A stretch of DNA of 64,000 bases from Sternotherus odoratus (taxonomy: Eukaryota > Chordata > Testudines > Kinosternidae): contig JAVMKO010000001.1 of the NCBI GenBank assembly GCA_032164245.1, positions 287,873,041 through 287,937,040 on the forward strand, read 5' to 3'. The notes beneath the pieces were generated by a model. The model had not been told where the DNA came from. It did no database searches and worked only from the letters and a program-made list of their open reading frames with translations. Positions 57,552 through 64,000 of the stretch are shown one piece after another. A program made the position numbers and the translations under genes. Each line of letters begins with the position of its first letter. The first letter of the stretch is position 1.

Positions 57552-57904
57552 AAATAAATAAATTAGGTGATTGCTTGACTGATTACTTTGTTTTAGAATA
57601 AATGACTGAAAACAGCGGTGTAAAAAAATTGCAAAGTGAATAAAGTGAAGCCTTAACCAATAATTCCAATTATAGAAGAAAAAGAGAAATTAGAGCTGTA
57701 ATTAAGGAAGAAAAGATGTGTTTTGAAAGATGAAAATGTGGTGCAGACATTTTAGCAAGGCTGTTCCTAGAAACAAGAGTTGCAGAGAAAGTTCTCCTGT
57801 TGACAGACCTTAATGTCAAACCTTTAAAGCTGCAAAATACCATACCTGCTGATCCTGGCTTGATGGGAGCTAGAGATGGAAAAGACCTATTGGGTTATTG
57901 AGTA
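57552..57904. other. unique non-coding DNA
   Basis: Nothing recognised. Confidence 0.45.
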
Positions 57905-58015
57905 GAGGCAGCATGGTCTAATGACTGACCTGCTGACTGGGTTCCAGAAATCCCTGAATTTGTATCCTGGCTCTGTCAGTGACCTGTTGTGTGGCAAGTC
58001 ACTAGAGATGACTTT
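57905..58015 (+). repeat. CORE-SINE/MIR 5' part
   Basis: Shows gaggcagcatggtctaatgac, gtatcctggctctgtcagtg and ttgtgtggcaagtcactaga in forward order. Confidence 0.8.
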
Positions 58016-58074
58016 CCAACATGGTTGCGTGAAATTAGGCAGCTATATCCATACTTAGGTACCTAAATAACAAA

Positions 58075-58182
58075 CTTTTGCCTGACAACAGAAATTGGTT
58101 GGATAAAAGATTACTTCGCCCATCTTATCTATCCAATATCCTGGGAACAACACAGCTACAACACTGCAAACAAACCATGGCC
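58075..58182 (+). mobile_element. Penelope-like 3' end (second family)
   Basis: The gacaacagaaattggttggataaaagattac stretch, then cttatctatccaatatcctggg and aacacagctacaacactgc, matches the right arm at 32219-32390 and extends it to the element's 3' end. AACAAAC occurs on both sides and may be the target duplication. Confidence 0.6.
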
Positions 58183-58339
58183 TAATTTTCAGACTGCTGT
58201 GGAACTGCTTTTCCTAATAGGACCAATTGGGCCAGTTTTTATTTAAATGCCTAAATACAGAATTCGATGCTTTTCTACAGGCACCCATGTTTGAAAATGG
58301 TGACTGGCCCCTGTACGAAGGAGTACACCTATGACTCAT

Positions 58340-58995
58340 CATAACTGGGTTTTAAGAGAGGGCACTTGGGGCCATTTAAACAGGAGAACCTGACATCAGA
58401 GTGGGCCAGTCAGGAGATTGCAGGTGAGATTCAGAAATCAGGAGAAGATCTCAGAGGAAAGCTGCAGGCCCTCCCTGGAAAGAGGGAGTAACTGTCTGGA
58501 AGCCACTACAGGGGGTAGCCTGCATACCTTCCTGAGCCAGAGAGCCATGCCCACAGGAAGCTGGGGAGGGCTGAAGACTGGGAGATGCTTGCATACTCTC
58601 TGAGCTGGAGAGCTGAAGCAGGAGGGCCAGAGGGCTGAAGGGTGAGGTGTGGTGAGAGACGCCAGAGCGGAGCCTGAGCATGCAAAGGGATGGTGGAGTT
58701 GTACCGGAGGGTCTGAGCATGGCCAGAGATGTAGGAGCTGTATCTGTACCAGAGAGCCTGAGCATGGGGAGAGATGCTGGAGCTGTACCAGAAGGGATGT
58801 GGTGATGGACTGTCAGGACTTGAAGACTGTGAGAATCATTTGGACTATGGTAGGGAATTTTGGATTAAGGTTGTGGGATTTATTTTAATCTATTGACCTC
58901 ATAAGGGCTTAATAGATATTTGGAAAGCCTCTGTGGACTATTTCTGGGAACCATTGGAGGGTGTCTGAGGCAGGGGCTGCCTTATAACAGTCAGT
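58340..58995 (+). mobile_element. LTR-like region, low confidence
   Basis: Within it, three degenerate ~45-bp units built on gagcctgagcatg...gagatg..ggagctgtacc lie at 58668-58790. The ggactatggtagggaatttt ... gggaaccattggaggg part resembles turtle LTR sequence I have seen, but no ends are defined. Confidence 0.3.
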
Positions 58996-59479
58996 CTCTA
59001 CTTCACCTTTCCCATTTGGACCAGAAGAAGACTTGCTTACTTTAGAGGGATAATGGCCTCTTTAGCTAGCTAAATACATTTGTGCACAGATTTGAAAATA
59101 CAAAATGCTAAATGTGTGCTGTAACTAGCTCGTATTCTTTGAAGGTAGGATTATTCCCTACAGTACATTTTCTACTGCCTTATCCAGTTCTTCTCTATGT
59201 GGTTTTGCCTTGGTAGACAAGGAATAGTGTTCAGATACTTGTTGCAGAGTGCACTGTATTTTAGGTACTACTCATGTGTCCAGGGCCTATGACTGGAGCC
59301 TAATGATCATTGCAATCGATCTTTATCTCATGGTCTTGCATCTTTCCTGAAACTAGGTGACATCACCCGATAAGCATCTTGTGAGACCCTCAGTCAAGGT
59401 CTTAAGCAATCACACAGAACAGTACGAGTCTTATAGATTATGACTAATGTACTTTCATGGGATCTTTAAAAATATTAAT
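58996..59479. other. unique non-coding DNA
   Basis: Nothing recognised. Confidence 0.45.
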
Positions 59480-59660
59480 CCCCATACTACCACTTTGAAG
59501 TAGATAAGAGTGATTAGTTCTGTTTTACATACGGAAGAAAAGAAGTCAAATGCCTTGTTCCAGAACTGTACAATAAAGTAGTGATACAGCCAAGAACAGA
59601 ACCAATCAGTCCTGTTTCCCAGTCACTTGCTTCTAAGCACTAGACATAATTCCCTATCCA
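59480..59660 (-). repeat. CORE-SINE/MIR, reverse orientation
   Basis: Shows ttctgttttacatacggaag, aagtagtgatacagccaaga and gcttctaagcactagacat in reverse order; diverged. Confidence 0.65.
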
Positions 59661-60338
59661 CCTAGGGCATATGGGCTGTAATCAAGATGTTTTACTTGAT
59701 ACTTAAATCCACTGTCTTCTTAACTTAAATCCACTGCCTTTCGGACTTGTGCAAGGTCAGGAATGTACACTATACACTGCAGAAATAGTGGAGTCAGGAT
59801 AGCTGTCTTGACTTAGCTCTCCTCTCCTTTTCTAGCATGGTAGAGAGAGAAAATTATGTTTTATCTTTCTAATCCTACAACTGAAGCTAGAATATTTCAT
59901 GATTTAAAGGTTTTCACTGAACAACTATATTCTTCAAGTGTCGTTCCCTACGTGTATTCCACACGTGGGTACGCATGTGAGGAATGGGCCTGAATCCGGA
60001 AATTCTACCAAGTAGTGCCAATTGGCCTGCATGTGCTCAGTAGATCTCAGGCTCCTGACAAAGACATAGGAGGCAGTGTGGGCCGGCGCCTCTCCAGTTC
60101 TTTCTAATCACCCTGTGTCCTGTCTCCTCACATTTCTCCATCTTTTTTGATAGAACTTGTAAATAGATTTGTAAATAGTTTTTGTACTACTTAGCCTATT
60201 AGTGTAGTTGGAATTTTATATTATAGTTAACATAGTTTGTTTCCTCTGGCTGGGGACTCCCTCCTCATCATCTGGGATATACCCAGAACTCCAGAGTTCA
60301 AGAACTGAATCTCTTGCCTTCACTCCTTCTCCGTCAGC

Positions 60339-62165
60339 AGCAGTCACCAGCGCTGTCTCTGCTGCATGAGATGTGTATCTCTGCAAAGTGCAGTATTAGT
60401 TGCTCACTTCTACCACGAATCCACAAAGCTCATGAGTTTTGCCTAAGGAAACACCTGATTGGAGAAGGCTATGAGGCCCATCTCTGATCTGGGCCAGTAA
60501 GATCCCTCAGTACATCAGCCCAAAAAATGAGCAGAAGCCTTCCAAGCATATGCTTAGGAGCGGAGTTTGCAGTACGTAAGCCCAAGGACTCTTCCTTCAG
60601 GGCTTCCCATGAGAGTAGACTGCACTTTCCTGGGCAAAAAGACAGATTCCCATTGAGGACTGTCCACAAGAGATGCAGTCCTTCCCCGAGCCCATTGGAT
60701 AAGCTTTCATGCTCAGACCATAAAGGACCGGCACCACTGAAAACCCCCAGACTTGAGGGTGAAGGGGGCGGGAAGAAAGATCTGTTGGTGAGTCTGTCAT
60801 CCACCGGTTCTATCTACAAGTGCCAGTCTGGACTCATCATTGATACGGACTCATTTGTCCAAAGATCGCACTACCTCAGTCCTGACCGCTGGAACTCCCT
60901 GGACACTGTGACATATGGAGACTTGCACAACACCGGAGGATATATTTCTTCCTTATCCTCACTCTCCCTTCCTCACCAGTCCAGCCCCCCGAGGGACATT
61001 AATACCCAGGAGGACGATGCTACTTCAGTGTCTCATAAATCATCTCCAATCATCAGGTACCAATGCCCCTGCCATTACAAGGGGAGCAGTTTTCAGATTC
61101 AGATGAGTAAAAGTGCTGGCCACTCCTTCATCTTCCCTGAAGGAGCCAAGCTCTGACAGGTAGTTGAGGAGTTGCAGTCAACTTCCCCAGGGACCACTTG
61201 AACCCAGGGCCATGGGGTCTCCCACAAATGGTTGACCCTTTTTCTGGCTTTATGGCGGACTGTGGGATCCCTATAGCAGATACCCAGGAATCTTACCACA
61301 CTTCTCCTCAACACCGACTGGATCCATTGTTGTGTGAGGAGGAAGATATTGACTGAGGAATCAGAGAGGTAGCCGTGTTAGTCTGGGTTTGCAGAAGCGA
61401 CAAAGAGTCCTGTGGCACCTTAAAGAGTTACAAAAGTATTGAAGCATAAGCTTTCGTGGGCTAGTACCCACTTCGACTTTGTCAATATTGACTCAGATCC
61501 GCAGGTACCTGCAGGAGTCTCATTCTTGTATCTAGATGATGCACTCACTCCTTCCTCTCCATCTCCACCATTTGAACATAGGTGATACCAGGAACTACGG
61601 CAAAGAATTGCCAATGACTTCCAGATACCATTGGAGGAGATCCAAGACCCACATCACTGGCTTCTGGATATTTTGCAACTTACAGAACCAAGTAAGGTGG
61701 TCCTTCCTGTTAATGGGGCCATCATGGAATCATCTAGGTTGGTCTGGCACATTCCAGCATACTGCGCCCCTACACCTAAAAGAGCCAAGAGGCCTTGGGA
61801 CTTCAATTTCTCATCACTAGCTATCAGGCCCTGTTAGTGAAATACAGCTTTAACAACTACACCAGGCTGGTGGATTTTAAGACCAAGCTCCCCCCTGAGG
61901 ACAGAGCCCAGTTTCAGTCCTTCATAGAGGAGGGCAAATGAATGGCAAAAATATCTCTTTAGGCTGCAGTGGATGCAGCAGATACAGCAAGCGGAGGCCT
62001 GGCCACTGGTATAGTCATGAGGATGGATTCTTGGTTACAATTGTCGGGTTTCTGTAGGGAGGTCCAGAACAACTCCCTAGAGGACCTTCAGGACCTTCCC
62101 TTCAATGAGTCGAATCTCTTTAATGAGAAAATAGATGAGTCCCTACACTCATTAAAGGATTCAAG
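60339..62165 (+). pseudogene. DIRS gag-like protein (LAP2-alpha-type domain), broken
   Basis: Pieces in several frames. The frame 60527-61156 is Ser/Pro-rich with no clear domain. 61631-61820 gives WLLDILQLTEPSKVVLPVNG and MESSRLVWHIPAYCAPTPKR. 61966-62163 gives LDAADTASGGLATGIVMRMD, SWLQLSGFCREVQ, then LEDLQDLPFNESNLFNEKID and LHSLKDS. The last block is the conserved part of DIRS gag-like proteins. The same domain was co-opted in the alpha isoform of vertebrate LAP2 (TMPO), so annotation pipelines often call such fragments LAP2-alpha-like. Stops, frameshifts and the 61358-61484 insertion show it is dead. It is not the host TMPO gene. Confidence 0.7.
61358..61484 (-). mobile_element. Penelope-like retroelement fragment nested in DIRS
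   Basis: Flanked by ATATTGACTGAG (61346-61357) and ATATTGACTCAG (61485-61496), an 11-of-12 duplication. Sense is the minus strand: it begins at cgaagtgggtactagccc, within what would be the hammerhead core, retains cacGAAAgcttatgc, and ends gctacctctctgattc. Same family as 19575-19782 and 51260-51496. Confidence 0.75.
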
Positions 62166-62167
62166 AT

Positions 62168-62672
62168 TGACCAGTTTTGGGCCCCCCACTACAGAAGGGA
62201 TTTGGACAAATTGGAGAGAGTCCAGTGGAGGACAATGAAAATGATTAGGTGGCTGGGACACATGACTTATGAGGAGAGGGTGAGGGAACTGGGCTTATTT
62301 AGTCTGCAGAAGAGAAGAATGAGGGGTGATTTGATAGCAGCCTTCACCTACCTGAAGGGGGGTTCCAAAGAGGATGGAGCTCGCCTGGTCTCAGTGATGG
62401 CATATGACAGAGCAAGAAGCAATGGTCTCAAGTTGCAATTGAGGAGGTCTAGGTTGGATATTAGGAAACACTAGTTCACTAGGAGGGTGGTGAAGCACTG
62501 GAATGGGTTACCTAGGGAGGTGGTGGAATCTCCATCCTTAGCAGTTTTTAGGGCTGGGCTTGGCAAAGCCCTGGCTAGGATGATTTAGTTGGGGTTGATC
62601 CTGCTTTGAGCGGGGGGTTAGACTAGATGAATTTCGGAGGTCTTTTCCAGCCATAACCTTCTATGATTCTAT
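62168..62672 (+). pseudogene. CR1 LINE, C-terminal ORF2 and 3' end
   Basis: Starts ccagttttgggccccccact and encodes RVRELGLFSLQKRRMRGDLI, AAFTYLKGGSKEDGARL, then stop-broken sequence to ggtggtggaatctccatcctta. The 3' UTR gactagatgaatttcggagg ends ccttctatgattctatt. 5' truncated. It lies inside the DIRS-like element, replacing or displacing its polymerase region. Confidence 0.92.
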
Positions 62673-62783
62673 TGCATGTGTGCAGGCCAATGGACAGAGG
62701 TTATTAGAAGTTCTGGACTCAGGCGCATGTCCTGCATGTGTACCCATGTGTGGAATACACAGAGTACTGCACGTCTCAGAGAA

Positions 62784-63449
62784 CTTCTGGTCAGTAATCT
62801 CCCTTTTTTCCCCCAGGAGGTGCATGTTCTGCCTATGTACTATACCCGCTGTATTTGTCTCAGTCTCAAATGATAGAGAAGTGATATATCTCTGTTAACT
62901 GTGTTTTTTTGTCTCTTTCACCTGTTAATAAGTTTGAACTAGATTATTTTTGTTAGCTGTATTTAACACTAATTAATAATAATTAACACATAGCGGTTGA
63001 CATTTCGTAAGCACTACACAAATGTTAATCAATTACTCTTTTAGTTAGTGTAAATTAATGTAATCGTGTGTTGCTTTATATTCTGTTTGCATCTTTTGTT
63101 GACCAAGAACTAGTTTTGTTACTTTCTAATCTTTGGTCAAATTAGTCATTCAAAAGGTAACTGGGGGAAAAAAGTGTTTTTACCCACTATTCCTTATCCC
63201 ACCTCCAGTCTCTTTTTCCTTTTCCTCCAGCAATTTCTCTTTTAAGTATCCCTCCAGACTAATGTCTTTTCTGGCGCTAAATTCTGGACGAAGGATTGCT
63301 GATTATGATAGTGCAACTGTCCTTAAGCAGACCAATACAAGGTTTGGGCCCAGTTTTTCTACCCTAAATACATGGTGCCAAGACTTCCTTGTTAATTCTA
63401 GGTGTGTTAATAAACCTTTCCGTTTTGCCTTGAAAGGAAACATTGTCTA
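62784..63449. other. unique non-coding DNA
   Basis: AT-rich. The 105-residue frame 63133-63450 has no recognised domain. Confidence 0.45.
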
Positions 63450-63545
63450 GTGGTTAGATCAGGGATCTGCAAACCAAGACTCTGGATTCTGTTCCTGGCT
63501 CTGAGACTTGGACTTGGATAAATCACTTGAAGTTCTGTATATCAC
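63450..63545 (+). repeat. CORE-SINE 5' part
   Basis: Shows gtctagtggttagatcaggg, ctctggattctgttcctggc and ggataaatcacttgaagttc in forward order. Confidence 0.72.
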
Positions 63546-63599
63546 ATTATCTAGCAGTCAATACTTGCCTGTTTTCATTAGTGTCAAGGAGTCAGTGCA

Positions 63600-63790
63600 C
63601 TGCAACAGATAGGCCCCTAGGCTGTGAATATGGGACCTGTTCTGTCCTGGCTTTGCTGCTGAATTGCTGAATGACCTTATTCAAGTCACTCACTGGTCTG
63701 TGCCTCAGTTTCCCCATGTGTAAAGTAGAGATAAGACACATCCACCTTTCTAAAAGTGTACTTGCTTTATGGATGGAATGGTGCAATAAT
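63600..63790 (+). repeat. CORE-SINE/MIR, well preserved
   Basis: Contains gctgaatgaccttattcaag, then tgtgcctcagtttccccatg and gtaaagtagagataag, with a diverged tail. Confidence 0.85.
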
Positions 63791-63921
63791 ACAATTGCTA
63801 ACGATTATCACTGGTGCGTGTTGGCTATACCATGCATGTGACTAACAAAGAAGTAATTGGCCGAATTTACAGCATAACCAGTGTGACACCTGATTAATAT
63901 GTCAAGAGGGTCAGACAAAGG

Positions 63922-64000
63922 GTATGTCTTCACTACAGCAGTAGTTCGATTTCCTTTATTTCGATGTTGTGAACGCGACTGTATGCAGTCGATATTGTGT
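63922..64000. mobile_element. start of a terminal-inverted-repeat element, cut by window end
   Basis: The gggtatgtcttcactac terminus resembles the GGGCTTGTCTTCACTAC end of the Harbinger-type MITEs, followed by tagttcgattt and cgatgttgtgaacgcg. The other end is outside the window. Confidence 0.45.

Larger units (their letters stand above)
59930..62783 (+). mobile_element. DIRS-like (tyrosine-recombinase) retroelement remnant
   Basis: The left end (59930-59978) and right end (62734-62783) are inverted repeats: gcatgtgtacccatgtgtgg at the right mirrors ccacacgtgggtacgcatg at the left, 24 of 26 bases. Between them are a 5' leader, a broken gag-like frame, and then a CR1 in place of the reverse transcriptase, RNase H and recombinase genes. 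Inverted terminal repeats and the gag type are characteristic of DIRS. A Penelope-like fragment (61358-61484) and the CR1 (62168-62672) are secondary insertions. Confidence 0.65.

Noticed and set aside
60527..61156. 209-residue frame as an independent host gene
   Set aside because: It lies between DIRS-like inverted ends, upstream of the conserved gag-like block, and is best read as the variable part of that broken gag-like gene.
61966..62165. Host TMPO (LAP2) exon
   Set aside because: The match is to the DIRS-derived domain, the frame is broken by insertions, and DIRS-type terminal repeats flank it.

Overview
The window reads as vertebrate nuclear DNA that carries no recognisable host gene. 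I find no host coding exon, no splice-site-bounded open frame of known family, no tRNA gene and no prokaryote-style operon. The long open frames belong to transposable elements or are low-complexity artefacts. The mix of repeats points to a non-avian sauropsid, most likely a turtle. It includes young CR1 LINEs with the turtle/crocodilian-type 3' end, many CORE-SINE/MIR pieces, PIF/Harbinger and hAT non-autonomous elements, a DIRS-like element, Penelope-like fragments and several LTRs. The turtle assignment rests on my memory of these families, not on a database search.

Layout. 1-8.6 kb: unique DNA with two MIR pieces, a Harbinger-type MITE (2343-2590), two CR1 fragments, a perfect 27-bp-arm palindrome (5103-5164), a probable solo LTR (6128-6608) and an 89-bp hAT MITE (7776-7864). 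8.6-10.8 kb: an hAT tail, a TA-flanked pogo/Tigger-type element filled with a GC-rich palindromic array (8920-9888), and an hAT MITE. 11.2-12.7 kb: AT-rich unique DNA that looks like conserved non-coding sequence. 13.1-17.1 kb: an hAT MITE, an LTR split by a 1.6-kb CR1 with most of a reverse transcriptase, and another hAT MITE. 17.1-29.6 kb: mostly unique DNA with a Penelope-like foldback (19575-19782), LTR-like blocks (20.2-22.4 kb) and SINE tails. 29.6-32.4 kb: hAT, Harbinger and Penelope-like insertions. 32.4-43 kb: mostly unique DNA plus SINEs, a Harbinger-like element and an hAT MITE. 43-46 kb: a 5S rRNA-derived fragment and a degenerate PIF/Harbinger element with both a transposase and a convergent Myb/SANT gene. 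48-54.7 kb: an old CR1 with a MITE nested in it, a Penelope-like copy holding a hammerhead ribozyme core, a 436-bp hAT MITE and a CR1 copy almost identical to the one at 14.5-15.35 kb. 55-59 kb: a C-rich minisatellite, a solo LTR and Penelope-like and LTR-like pieces. 59.9-62.8 kb: a DIRS-like retroelement with inverted terminal repeats and a broken gag-like frame, interrupted by a Penelope-like fragment and a CR1. The right end holds CORE-SINEs and the start of another terminal-inverted-repeat element.

The genes do not form a pathway; the story is nested transposition. Most boundaries are unusually well supported because target-site duplications can be read directly: 8 bp for hAT, TTA/TAA for Harbinger, TA for pogo/Tigger, and 12-14 bp for the Penelope-like copies. 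The strongest candidate for something functional and little described is the hammerhead-ribozyme core at 51432-51469. Next come the foldback Penelope-like insertions and the GC-rich palindromic array captured inside a DNA transposon.
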